62,403 nucleotides of DNA from Planctomycetota bacterium (lineage in GTDB: Bacteria > Planctomycetota > UBA1135 > UBA2386): NCBI GenBank assembly GCA_016235155.1, contig JACRLW010000073.1:1-62403 (forward strand), read 5' to 3'. The position numbers and the translations under genes were made by a program. Under the pieces are notes generated by a model, which searched no databases, was not told the DNA's origin, and worked only from the letters and a program-made list of their open reading frames with translations. Shown here one piece after another: positions 13,101 to 20,075 of the stretch (position 1 is its first letter; each line of letters opens with the position of its first letter).

Positions 13101-13572
13101 CGATTCCGGACGGGTTCCTTCCGACCTGGATCGCGCGCACCGGCACGCCGGTGATCGCATCGACGACCACGACCGCGCCGCCCTCGCTCACGCTCCCGGT
13201 CGCCGGGTCGTAGCCGATGCGGCTGTTCGGCACCGCAACCCAGGCCTCGGTCGTCTTCGGCCTCACGAGTACTGCGGTCGCCCCCACCGGCACGGGCATC
13301 TCGTCGACGAGGAACTGCCGGTTCGCCGATTGGTTGAAGTAGTAGAACTCGATCCGACCGCGCCGCGCGTTGAGGACGGCCGTGTACTCGGCGGGCATGC
13401 CGTGCCCCTTGATCACATTGGCGAGCGGACTGACCGGGACCTCGGCCCAGGTCGTGACGATGTTGTCCTGCCGGGTCGTCGCCACGCTCGGGGAGACGAC
13501 ATCAGGACGGCGGTACTGCGCGATCGACTGGGACGCGAGAAGCAGGACGACGGATAGATGGAGTGCGCGCAT
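10165..13572 (-). CDS. Secreted di-heme cytochrome c / beta-propeller protein
   Basis: This 1135-residue exported protein begins with a clear signal peptide (VVLLLASQSIAQ). Residues 40-470 look like a YVTN-type beta-propeller (repeats such as HPSGSHAYVSCRGSRDVHVV). Two heme c sites follow: CTSCH at about 476 and CASCH at about 616, in a region resembling di-heme cytochrome c peroxidase / oxidoreductase domains. A Ca-binding thrombospondin-3-like segment comes next (DTDGDGRPDGHEV), then beta-sandwich sequence. It probably acts in periplasmic or surface electron transfer or substrate oxidation; the substrate is unknown. It is likely cotranscribed with the FG-GAP gene. Confidence 0.85.
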   Translation of the reverse strand: MRALHLSVVLLLASQSIAQYRRPDVVSPSVATTRQDNIVTTWAEVPVSPLANVIKGHGMPAEYTAVLNARRGRIEFYYFNQSANRQFLVDEMPVPVGATAVLVRPKTTEAWVAVPNSRIGYDPATGSVSEGGAVVVVDAITGVPVRAIQVGRNPSGIVFHPSGSHAYVSCRGSRDVHVVDCASGLSVATVDLDQYTPHAIDYLPATDTVVVAALLSGNRTVARGTFAGDAIPDVVVDTATDPNLQAVLPDRDVVALAVAPGNPASVVRDDSRLAQGVMTIQYALVADPNFDRAVVVGTEALNAQVTGEKNFVGGQVVENRLVVLDYSGGGAPGSTTVALDGLPFGPMATPTDFVFDPNRKRGWLIARGVDRVVEFDLSGAVPVPVGGWDVRSGDPNYTASLVGARTAELDPGSTQLTVWCEIENSFVPIDVSGTAPTTPTAVRTTALAFDPLAAFAKGGWASLSDAKRSASLTTACTSCHVDLGTDNLAWELSKWHDPEGTPATSLTHEQDHKGPMLTQVLFGLPEAAPFHWRGEQRTLADFNGAFTDLMEGPALNPVELDEMVRFIGLLRHAPNRHLAMDRSYANTAAPSGAGSVGQGLLDFEQFPIFGAGNPGRCASCHHLPLGTNNELQVSPLYGPPSPSIKVGPLRGIVNRLDAPLALGPWAGNRASNGAGLTHAGAIGSLAEFVSHPVFAGLQGPAAQARRDNLVAYMEAFDTGLAPATSFVRVLRADHAAPSADFDATIAYLTAESAAGHADFSATIALRNGSGGFDTYFGFWDSAATAFVQPTQNAAPLPASIVKSLFLASGQPMTFVGHPAGSGQRWSIDADDDALLDLDELYVHGTNPFVADTDGDGRPDGHEVANGERPTVPDPATDMLPPRVAGAIQTMFATTHTARLELNTDEPAQVRAFVRVTIGTSTISWPLEGQSSPAPGGFTTNHQLVLSGLPAAHEIPSLPVPVLGQTQLPVDLVLTDPANNSRTITVFLSMADRVSPVRVQQIGNAAYLATTNQATFGVSLGSGTTLIDLGLPGGSPPPAWTVRARVSYGTQPGGPGTQILNLTQLVDPTTSQPLFVVPVSAAQNPGTFTVPLPASAATDLNRVLAISVVDAINPANPPAIYVESQGYKRHHAVLSF

Positions 13573-13671
13573 GCGATGGGCTGTCTCGGGCTCGGGCAGG
13601 ACGGGTCCGAGCGGTGGTGCCCGCGCGCGCGCGGCGGTTTGGGGATTCCCGGTTTTCCGGTCCCTCCGCCC

Positions 13672-15108
13672 TCAGACCCTCAGGTCCGGGTCCCCCGCGG
13701 CCCGCATCCATCCCGCCAGACGCGGCTGGACTTCGCCGGCGAGGAACTCGTCGACCTGCTCCGGTGCGCGGCCGACGAAGCGCATCGGATCGAGCGCCGC
13801 GGTGAGTGACGCCTTGACCCTTGCGAACGCCGGGTCGGCGGCGAGGAGTTCGAGCAGCGGGTTGCGCTCGGCGCCCTCCTCCTTCAGTCGGCGGACCGCT
13901 TCGCGCGAGTGCACCCGGATGCGTTCGTGCAGTTCCTGACGGTCACCGCCGGCGCGGACGCCCGCCATGAGCAGTTCCTCGGTCGCGAGGAAGGGCAGGT
14001 GTTCCCGGAGTCGCCGCTCGATGATCTTGGGGAAGACGGTGAGCCCACGCGCGACGTTCTCGACGAGGATCAAGATGCCGTCGATCGCGAGAAAGCTCTC
14101 GGGAATCGCGATGCGGCGGACGGCCGAGTCGTCGAGCGTGCGTTCGAGCCACTGCGTCGCCGCGGTCTGCGCCGACGTCTCCGTCGCGGCGATCACGTAG
14201 CGGGCGAGGCTGCAGATGCGCTCGCTGCGCATCGGGTTCTTCTTGTAGGCCATCGCCGAGCTGCCGATCTGCTGCTTCTCGCCCGGCTCCTCGAGTTCGC
14301 CCTCGTGGCTCAAGAGGCGGAGGTCAGTACCGAACTTCGCCGCCGACTGTGCGATCCCGCTGAGGGCCTGATGGACGGTCCAGTCCAGCTTGCGCGTGTA
14401 GGTCTGACCGCTGACCGGGACGCTTCGCGAGAAGCCGATCGCGGCGCAGACACGACGGTCGAGTTCTTTGACCTTGGCGTGGTCGCCGTCGAAGAGCGTC
14501 AGGAACGACGCCTGCGTGCCGGTCGTCCCCTTCACTCCGCGCGCCGGCAGCCAGGCGACGACGCGGCGGATCTCCTCGAGGTCGAGCAGGAGGTCGAACA
14601 GCCAGAGGCAGGCCCGCTTGCCGACGGTCGTCGGCTGCGCGACCTGGAAGTGGGTGTAGCCGAGACAGGCGACCGCGCGGTGGCGCGCGGCGAACCCGGC
14701 GAACGCGTCGATGCAGGCGCACAGCCGCTGCTCGAGCATCCGCAACGCCTGTCGGTAGAGGAGCAGGTCGCCGTTGTCGGTGACGAAGCAGCTCGTCGCC
14801 CCGAGGTGGATGATCGGCATCGCCTCCGGCGCGAGCTCGCCGAAGTGCTGCACATGCGCCATCACGTCGTGCCGGCGCTCCTTCTCGATCGCCGCAACGC
14901 GCTCCCAGTCGAAGCGGCCGCGCACCGCCTCCATCGCGCGGACCTGCGCGGGCGTGATCGGGAGCCCGAGTTCCATCTGCGCGCGCGCGAGTTCGATCCA
15001 CAGCGTGCGCCACGTCCCGTGTCGCGATGCCGGCGAGAACAGGCGCGCCATCTCCTTGCTCGCGTAGCGCTCGATCAAGGGATGGTCGAAGCGATCGCCG
15101 TCGGTCAT
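13672..15108 (-). CDS. purB: Adenylosuccinate lyase
   Basis: The 478-residue protein belongs to the fumarase/aspartase superfamily. The signature loop SSAMAYKKNPMRSE, the conserved region LGATSCFVTDNGD and the catalytic-His region GYTHFQVAQPTT identify PurB. It removes fumarate from SAICAR and from adenylosuccinate in purine synthesis, in the cytoplasm as a homotetramer. The start MTDGDRFDHPL fits the family (the LIERYAS segment follows at once). A TAGAAC hexamer lies 6 nt upstream of the ATG, so the mRNA may be leaderless. It is divergent from the small secreted protein gene. Confidence 0.95.
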   Translation of the reverse strand: MTDGDRFDHPLIERYASKEMARLFSPASRHGTWRTLWIELARAQMELGLPITPAQVRAMEAVRGRFDWERVAAIEKERRHDVMAHVQHFGELAPEAMPIIHLGATSCFVTDNGDLLLYRQALRMLEQRLCACIDAFAGFAARHRAVACLGYTHFQVAQPTTVGKRACLWLFDLLLDLEEIRRVVAWLPARGVKGTTGTQASFLTLFDGDHAKVKELDRRVCAAIGFSRSVPVSGQTYTRKLDWTVHQALSGIAQSAAKFGTDLRLLSHEGELEEPGEKQQIGSSAMAYKKNPMRSERICSLARYVIAATETSAQTAATQWLERTLDDSAVRRIAIPESFLAIDGILILVENVARGLTVFPKIIERRLREHLPFLATEELLMAGVRAGGDRQELHERIRVHSREAVRRLKEEGAERNPLLELLAADPAFARVKASLTAALDPMRFVGRAPEQVDEFLAGEVQPRLAGWMRAAGDPDLRV

Positions 15109-15266
15109 CGCGGTCGTTCTACCGCCGTGCGCAGCAGGGTGCGATGACGTCCCTCGCCGGCGCAGTCTTGTCCACCGCCGAGGACAAACCAGGCCCCGCG
15201 ACGTCGATCGGCGCGTCATCACCGGCGCCGCGACGGCGGCACGCGGTTCGCTCTGCGGCCGCCGTC

Positions 15267-15662
15267 ATGATGCGACACTTCCTTCTCGTGGTCTTCTTCG
15301 CCGCGGGCGCTCTGCACGCGCCCGCCGCAGCCCAGCAGATCCAGGTCGGCTTCGACCGCCGCGGCGTGCACATCGGTGCTTCGGTCCAGTTCGGCCCCCG
15401 CTGCATCCCCCAGCCCCGCTGGGACACGCCGTGCGAACACGCCTGCTGGGAGGTCCGCCGGGTACAGGTCTGGGTCGACGGTTGCGAGCGCATCGAGCAC
15501 GTGCCGGCGCGCTGGGGTTGGCGGCGCGACTCCTGCGGCCGCATGGTCCGGATGCAGATCAGTCCGGCCTACGACCGCGTGGTGCGGGAGCCGGGTCGCT
15601 GGGGGTGGCGCGAGGAGCGCGTGGCGGTGCCGTGCTCGCGCCGCGATCGACACCGGCACTGA
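15267..15662 (+). CDS. Small secreted Trp/Cys-rich protein of unknown function
   Basis: The 131-residue protein has a signal peptide (MMRHFLLVVFFAAGALHAPAAAQ) and a short mature part with six Cys and two copies of an RWGWR motif (PARWGWRRDS and PGRWGWREER). Mature sequence is basic and tyrosine-poor. No family was recognised. The paired motifs suggest a small internally duplicated fold stabilised by disulfides. It lies between the divergent purB gene and the convergent VanZ gene, with no obvious partner. A second ATG three bases downstream could also be used. Confidence 0.65.
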   Translation: MMRHFLLVVFFAAGALHAPAAAQQIQVGFDRRGVHIGASVQFGPRCIPQPRWDTPCEHACWEVRRVQVWVDGCERIEHVPARWGWRRDSCGRMVRMQISPAYDRVVREPGRWGWREERVAVPCSRRDRHRH

Positions 15663-15671
15663 GCTGGACGA

Positions 15672-16139
15672 TCACAGGAAGGTCCCCGCGACGATCGCGC
15701 CGAGTCCGAGCGCCGCCGCGGCGAACATCGCGCGGCGTGCGCCGCCCGACGCGCCGCGGAGGAGGGAGAGAGCAGCCACCGCGAACCAGGCGCCGCAAGC
15801 GTCGGTGGCGATGTCGAAGACCGAACAGTCGCGTCCGGGCACGCTGCGCTGATGGAGTTCGTCCAGAACGCCCCAGGCGACCGCGAGTCCGATCGCCGTC
15901 AGCCGCCGCGCGCGCGAGCGAGCGGAAAGCGCCAACGCCGCGAGCGCAGCGAGGACACCGAACAGCACGAAGTGGCCGCCGTTGAACACGAACACGACGA
16001 GGGGCCCTGCGGGCAGACCCATGGATGGGCGCGACGACAAGAACCAGATCAACGCCGCCCATGCGCAGGCGAGCGCGGCACGCTCGAGCAGCGGACGGTT
16101 CTCGAGTCGCGCGACCAGTCGCCGCAGTCCATCGATCAT
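15672..16139 (-). CDS. VanZ-family membrane protein
   Basis: The 155-residue protein has about four membrane helices and the VanZ signature region, WGVLDELHQRSVPGRDCSVFD followed by the DACGA segment. The founding member confers low-level teicoplanin resistance, but most family members have no established role. The ATG at 16139 overlaps the stop of the RsbW-like gene (ATGA), so translation is coupled to it. It is the last gene of the nadC set and converges on the small secreted protein gene. Confidence 0.8.
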   Translation of the reverse strand: MIDGLRRLVARLENRPLLERAALACAWAALIWFLSSRPSMGLPAGPLVVFVFNGGHFVLFGVLAALAALALSARSRARRLTAIGLAVAWGVLDELHQRSVPGRDCSVFDIATDACGAWFAVAALSLLRGASGGARRAMFAAAALGLGAIVAGTFL

Positions 16140-16579
16140 GTCGCCGCGCGCAGCAGCCGACCGCGCAGCCTGAGTCCGATGCCGTCCGGTTCCCCGGCGA
16201 TGTCGAGCGAGTCGAGACCGTCGTCGATGAGGAAGAGGCCGCGTCCGCGCTCGCTGTCGAGGGGCGGTCGGCCCGAACGACACTGGGCGAGGAGAGCCAG
16301 GATCTGCGTGACGGTCGCACCGGGGACGGCGGGATCGAGGAACTCGAGATCGACGTGGTCGGCTTCGACCACGAACCGCACGGTGAGCAGGTCGTCGGGC
16401 CGCCGGTAGTTCTCGCCGTGCTCGATCGCGTTGCTGACCATCTCGTCGACGACGAGCACGAGGCGGTCGACGTCGACTTCGGCGACGCCCAACGGGGTGA
16501 GGCGGTCGCGCAGGCCGGTGCGCAGCGCGCGCACCTGTTCGAAGCGCGGCCGCAGCTTGAAGCCGGACCGCACCGTCAA
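16136..16579 (-). CDS. RsbW/SpoIIAB-like serine kinase (GHKL ATPase)
   Basis: The roughly 147-residue protein carries the GHKL ATPase motifs of anti-sigma regulatory kinases: N-box DEMVSNAIEHG with Asn50, a LEFLDPAVPG segment in the place of the G1 box, and G2 box ERGRGLFLIDDGLD. Such proteins bind or phosphorylate partner-switch factors (anti-anti-sigma STAS proteins) in the cytoplasm; no STAS or PP2C partner is next to it. The most likely start is a TTG at 16579 that overlaps the nadC stop (TTGA) and has GAGG 7 nt upstream; a GTG at 16573 is the alternative. It is sandwiched between nadC and VanZ with both junctions overlapping. Confidence 0.82.
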   Translation of the reverse strand: MTVRSGFKLRPRFEQVRALRTGLRDRLTPLGVAEVDVDRLVLVVDEMVSNAIEHGENYRRPDDLLTVRFVVEADHVDLEFLDPAVPGATVTQILALLAQCRSGRPPLDSERGRGLFLIDDGLDSLDIAGEPDGIGLRLRGRLLRAAT

Positions 16580-17478
16580 CGCACGACCTCGGGCGCCGCG
16601 GCGCCGATGTCGACCAGCAGCGAGAGGTCGAGCGCTTTCGCGGAGTGGGTCAGGGCGCCGATCGAGATGCGATCGACGCCGCACGCGGCATAGGCCGCGA
16701 CGTTGTCGAGGGTGATGCCCCCGGACACCTCGATCTGCACGCCCCGCCCGCAGCGTTCCGCTTCCGCCCGGACGGCGGCGATCGCATCCCGCAGGCGCGA
16801 GCCGAGTTCGAAGTTGTCGAGCATGACGACGCCCGCGCCGCCGCGCACCGCGGCGAGCGCCTCGGCGAGTTCGCGTGCCTCGGCGACGACCGGCACCCCC
16901 GGGGGTCCGGCCGCCGTCGCGCGCGCCACCACGCTCTCCACCGGCTCCGGCAGGGCGCAGGCGAAGTGGTTCTCCTTGAGGAGGACTTGGTCGAAGAGGC
17001 CGAAGCGGTGATTCGTCCCCCCGCCCATGCGCACGGCGTACTTCTCGGCGGCGCGCAGGGTCGGCGTCGTCTTGCGGGTGTCGAGGATGGAAGCCCGGGT
17101 GCCGGCGACGGCGTCGACGAACGCCCTCGTCAACGTGGCGATTCCGCTCGCCCGCTGCAGGAAGTTCAACGCCGTGCGTTCGGCTCGCAGCACGCCCCCC
17201 GCGTCGCCGTCGATCCGGAGCACGGCGTCGCCCCGCCCGACGCGATCGCCGTCGGCCACCTGCGGTGTGAGCACGACGTCCGGATCGGTGGCTCGGAACG
17301 CGGCGAGAGCGAACGGCAGCCCGGCGATCACTCCGCTCGCTTTCGCGACGATGCGAGCCCGCGCGCGACGCGGCCGCTGGACCGCGATCGCCGTCGTCAG
17401 GTCTTCGCCGCGCGGACCGAGATCCTCGCGCAGGGCCCGTGCGACGAGGTCGTCGACGAGAGCGGCCGGAAGCTGCAT
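16576..17478 (-). CDS. nadC: Nicotinate-nucleotide pyrophosphorylase (carboxylating)
   Basis: The 300-residue protein is quinolinate phosphoribosyltransferase, which makes nicotinate mononucleotide from quinolinate and PRPP in NAD synthesis. Family landmarks are ALREDLGPRGEDLT at the N-terminus, RTALNFLQRASGIAT, DTRKTTPTLRAAEKYAV, GGGTNHRFGL and the C-terminal GGITLDNVAAYAACGVD. Length is normal. The ATG at 17478 has AAGGTG 9 nt upstream; a GTG 12 bases further upstream (17490) is possible. Its stop overlaps the RsbW-like gene. No nadA or nadB is nearby. Confidence 0.95.
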   Translation of the reverse strand: MQLPAALVDDLVARALREDLGPRGEDLTTAIAVQRPRRARARIVAKASGVIAGLPFALAAFRATDPDVVLTPQVADGDRVGRGDAVLRIDGDAGGVLRAERTALNFLQRASGIATLTRAFVDAVAGTRASILDTRKTTPTLRAAEKYAVRMGGGTNHRFGLFDQVLLKENHFACALPEPVESVVARATAAGPPGVPVVAEARELAEALAAVRGGAGVVMLDNFELGSRLRDAIAAVRAEAERCGRGVQIEVSGGITLDNVAAYAACGVDRISIGALTHSAKALDLSLLVDIGAAAPEVVR

Positions 17479-17523
17479 GTGCGCGGGCACCTTACCCGAT
17501 CCGCCACGCGCGGCGACCGGCCG

Positions 17524-17868
17524 TCATCGTCCGGAGTCGTCGGTCCGAGACCCGAACTCGAGCCACTCACAAAGACGCGTCGCGAGCGACGGACCGATCC
17601 CCGGAACCCGGGCAAGTTCAGCGATGTCGCGGAGCGGACCGTCGCGGACGCGCGCCAGGACGATCGCCTCGGCGCGCGCCGGACCGACTCCGGGCAGGAG
17701 GGCGAGTTCGGCGACCCGTGCGCGGTTCACCAGGATGCGGACGGGTCGCAACGGCAGGCGCGGCGTCCGGACCGCGGCGTCGATCGAGGCCGCGAAGACT
17801 TCGATCGAGAGCGCGAGCGTGAGATGCAACCAGATCGCCGCGAGCCGGCGGCGCCGCGAGGGCGTCAA
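17524..17868 (-). CDS. ComEA-like helix-hairpin-helix DNA-binding protein
   Basis: The 114-residue protein has one N-terminal membrane helix (about 9-26) and tandem helix-hairpin-helix motifs, LALLPGVGPARAEAIV and LARVPGIGPSLATRL, as in the competence protein ComEA, which binds double-stranded DNA outside the cytoplasmic membrane. The start is inferred: a TTG at 17868 overlaps the stop of the MinD-like gene (TTGA) and puts the membrane helix right after a basic N-terminus (RRRR). No other start gives this topology. No comEC or pilus genes are in the window, so a role in DNA uptake is only suggested. Confidence 0.75.
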   Translation of the reverse strand: MTPSRRRRLAAIWLHLTLALSIEVFAASIDAAVRTPRLPLRPVRILVNRARVAELALLPGVGPARAEAIVLARVRDGPLRDIAELARVPGIGPSLATRLCEWLEFGSRTDDSGR

Positions 17869-18755
17869 GCCGGTCGCGGCAGTTGCCGCATCATCCGGTC
17901 CGCGATCCCCTCGCCCGGGCGCACCGGCCTGGCCGTCAGGCCGCCCGTGAGCTGGCTCAGGCGCGTCAGGACGCGGCGGACCTCCAGGGCCGTGCGGCAT
18001 TCGGGGTGGGTGACGACGAGAGGCGGCTGACCGAGCCGGCGCGGGGTCACCGCCGGCTCCTCGCTGACGTGACCAAGGTCGTGCAACGAGATGCCCAGGA
18101 ATCGCCGCGCAACTTCCGCGAGCTTGGCGAACGAAGCCGCGGCGACATCCATCGTCAGCACGCGGTTCACGACGACGCCGAAGCGCGGCAGCGGCGCGGG
18201 CCGGCGCATCAGGCACTTCACGACGGCGTACGCATCGGTGAGGGATGCGATCTCCGGCTGGACCACGAGCACCACGGTGTCGGCCGCGACGATCGTCGTG
18301 ATCACCGACGACTGGATCCCGGCGCCGGCGTCGATGAGGAGCAGGTCCGCGTCGTGGCTCCACGTGCTCATGCCGCGCGCGATCTGCGCGAGTTCGCCGC
18401 GACCGAGCGCGGCGAGCTCCGTGACTCCGGTCGCCCCCGGCACGAGTCGCACGCGGTACGGCGTGTCGATCACGCACGCGCCGGGGGGCGCCCGCCCCTC
18501 GACCAGGTCCTGCAGCGTGCGCCGCGGCGTGACGCCCAGCAGGAGGTGGTCGGCGGCGAGTCCGTAGTCGGCGTCGACGAGCGTGCAGCGACACTCCGAG
18601 CGTGCGGCGGCGATCGCGAGGTTCGTGGCGAGGAACGACTTGCCGGTCCCGCCCTTGCCGCTCGCGATCGCTACGCTCGTCGCCTCGCGAAGCGATGCCT
18701 CCGCGCGGGTGGGCGGAGGCTGGATGGATGGTTCGCTGTACTCGATGGATCCCAC
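17865..18755 (-). CDS. MinD/ParA-like P-loop ATPase (FlhG-like)
   Basis: The 296-residue protein has the deviant Walker A of the MinD/ParA family, SGKGGTGKS (residues 32-40), the switch region VDADYGLAADHLL and the DLLLIDAGAG Walker B. The arrangement resembles FlhG/YlxH proteins, which position flagella or other polar structures. The last residues do not form a convincing MinD-type amphipathic helix. The start is a GTG at 18755; no ATG is available before the P-loop. The next gene overlaps by four bases. No flagellar genes are in the window, so the cargo is unknown. Confidence 0.82.
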   Translation of the reverse strand: MGSIEYSEPSIQPPPTRAEASLREATSVAIASGKGGTGKSFLATNLAIAAARSECRCTLVDADYGLAADHLLLGVTPRRTLQDLVEGRAPPGACVIDTPYRVRLVPGATGVTELAALGRGELAQIARGMSTWSHDADLLLIDAGAGIQSSVITTIVAADTVVLVVQPEIASLTDAYAVVKCLMRRPAPLPRFGVVVNRVLTMDVAAASFAKLAEVARRFLGISLHDLGHVSEEPAVTPRRLGQPPLVVTHPECRTALEVRRVLTRLSQLTGGLTARPVRPGEGIADRMMRQLPRPA

Positions 18756-18775
18756 GGGAAGCCCCCGCGGCAGTT

Positions 18776-18834
18776 TCGATCCGAACGGCGTCGATCAGAA
18801 CGGCCTCGACTTGATCGGCCTCGATCAGAACGAC
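18776..18834. repeat. Four tandem 15-bp repeats upstream of the MinD-like gene
   Basis: Four head-to-tail copies of a 15-bp unit, TCGATCMGAACGGCC, start at 18776, 18791, 18806 and 18821 (the third is diverged, the last lacks one base). They fill most of the 91-bp gap between the degenerate-nuclease gene's stop and the GTG of the MinD-like gene. An in-frame TGA inside the array prevents the MinD-like frame from extending through it. A regulator-binding array or slippage product are both possible. Confidence 0.7.
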
Positions 18835-18846
18835 TGTGCGCCGGGT

Positions 18847-19749
18847 TCACGACGGACTCTCCGGCGCTTCGTCGGCGAAGAAGGCGTCGTACTCGGCGGC
18901 CGTGACTTCGGCCTCGGCCGCACGTCGCGCGGCGGGAGGGATGTCGCGCGCTTCGCGGTCGCGAATCTCGAAGCCGTGCGGCGCGACGGCGGGCGTGTCG
19001 TCCCAGCCGGCGACGATGCCGAGGTAGCGTCGCGACGCCAGATCGACGACATCGTCGACCGCGTCGTCGTGCTCGAGCGCGACCGGCGTGTGGCCCGGCA
19101 CGACGGCGACGACCTGCCGCGCGGCGCGCATCACCAAAACGATCGGAACACCGTCGCAACGCCACGTGCGCGCGAAGCGATCGCCGTCGATCGCGAACGC
19201 CGGATCGAGGCGCGAGAGCAGGTCGCCCAGACGGAGCACGCGCGATGCCGTGTCGCCGCAGGCGAGCGCGGCCAAGGTCGTGTCGTCGCTCGCGCCGCTG
19301 TGGTGGACGACGACGGTGCCGACATGGGTGCGCCCGCCGACGCGCACGGCGTCGACGCGCACCACGACCAGATCGACGTCGGCGAAGGTGCGCAGCCGCG
19401 CGAGACAACGCTCGGTGAACTCGAAACCGACCACGACGACACGCGGCGGCAGATCGAGCCGCACGCGCGCGCCGTCGAGCAGCGAGCGGACGAGCGCGAC
19501 GCTTCGCGTGAACCACGCCCGCGCGTCGGCGATGCGCGCCGGCAGCGCGTGGTCGACTTCGACCATCGCGCAGAACATCAGGACCGGTCGCCCGGCTGCG
19601 TCGGCGGCGAGCGCGTCGATGTGCACGCCGTCTTCGAGCTCGAGATCGAAGCGAAGCAGTTCGAGGCCGTGTTCGACACGGCTCGGGTCGTCTTGCACGA
19701 CCCGCCACAGTCCTTCCGCGGTCCGCGGCAGGATCGGTCCAGCGATCAT
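18847..19749 (-). CDS. Uncharacterised protein with a degenerate nuclease-like fold
   Basis: The 300-residue cytoplasmic protein was not assigned to a family. The segment LRFDLELEDGVHIDALAADAAGRPVLM reads like the core of NucS/PD-(D/E)XK nucleases (an acidic residue, then D in a strand, then the strand that normally carries ExK), but the ExK position is FCA, so catalysis is unlikely. Residues 110-160 contain a second hydrophobic beta-strand set (RVVVVGFEF). The C-terminal 40 residues are acidic and helical. The ATG at 19749 has GGAGG close upstream. It is divergent from the sensor kinase and upstream of the MinD-like gene. Confidence 0.6.
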   Translation of the reverse strand: MIAGPILPRTAEGLWRVVQDDPSRVEHGLELLRFDLELEDGVHIDALAADAAGRPVLMFCAMVEVDHALPARIADARAWFTRSVALVRSLLDGARVRLDLPPRVVVVGFEFTERCLARLRTFADVDLVVVRVDAVRVGGRTHVGTVVVHHSGASDDTTLAALACGDTASRVLRLGDLLSRLDPAFAIDGDRFARTWRCDGVPIVLVMRAARQVVAVVPGHTPVALEHDDAVDDVVDLASRRYLGIVAGWDDTPAVAPHGFEIRDREARDIPPAARRAAEAEVTAAEYDAFFADEAPESPS

Positions 19750-19839
19750 CGAGCCTCCGTTGCCGCCCGCCCGGCGGCAGCGCGTCTTCGCGCTGGGCCG
19801 GGATTGCAACGTGGAGCAGGGTCGCGCGCAAGCCGCGGC

Positions 19840-19857
19840 CTCACGAGTTCCTCACGA
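19840..19857 (+). promoter_or_regulatory. Direct repeat CTCACGA-N4-CTCACGA, probable OmpR-type regulator site
   Basis: Two identical 7-bp repeats (19840-19846 and 19851-19857) with a 4-bp spacer give the 11-bp period bound by OmpR/PhoB-family regulators (compare the Pho box). A TATCGT hexamer follows at 19876-19881. The site lies directly before the sensor kinase / response regulator operon, so it may mediate autoregulation. A three-copy version occurs at 26530-26558. Confidence 0.5.
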
Positions 19858-19875
19858 CCCCGCCGCAACGCCGCC

Positions 19876-19881
19876 TATCGT
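19876..19881 (+). promoter_or_regulatory. Candidate -10 hexamer TATCGT for the kinase operon
   Basis: TATCGT fits TANNNT and lies 8 nt before an in-frame ATC (19890) at which the kinase's first membrane segment begins. The same spacing is seen at other probable leaderless starts in the window. Confidence 0.35.
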
Positions 19882-20075
19882 CCCTGCCCATCGCGACCCT
19901 CGATCCGACCACCCGCACCCTCGCCCTCGTCCTCCTCGCCGGGCTCGGCTCGCTCGGGCTCGGAGCCGCGAGTCTCGTCGGAGCGCTGGACGACGCCGAG
20001 TCCCGCGCGCGTTCCGACGCACGCCGCGCCGCGGAGGCGACCGCCGCCGAACTGCGCGCACTGTTCGCGGGCCCC

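Noticed and set aside
15106-15222. Upstream extension of purB to 15222
   Set aside because: The extra residues are Arg/Thr-rich, unlike any PurB, and the family starts just after MTDGDRFDHP.
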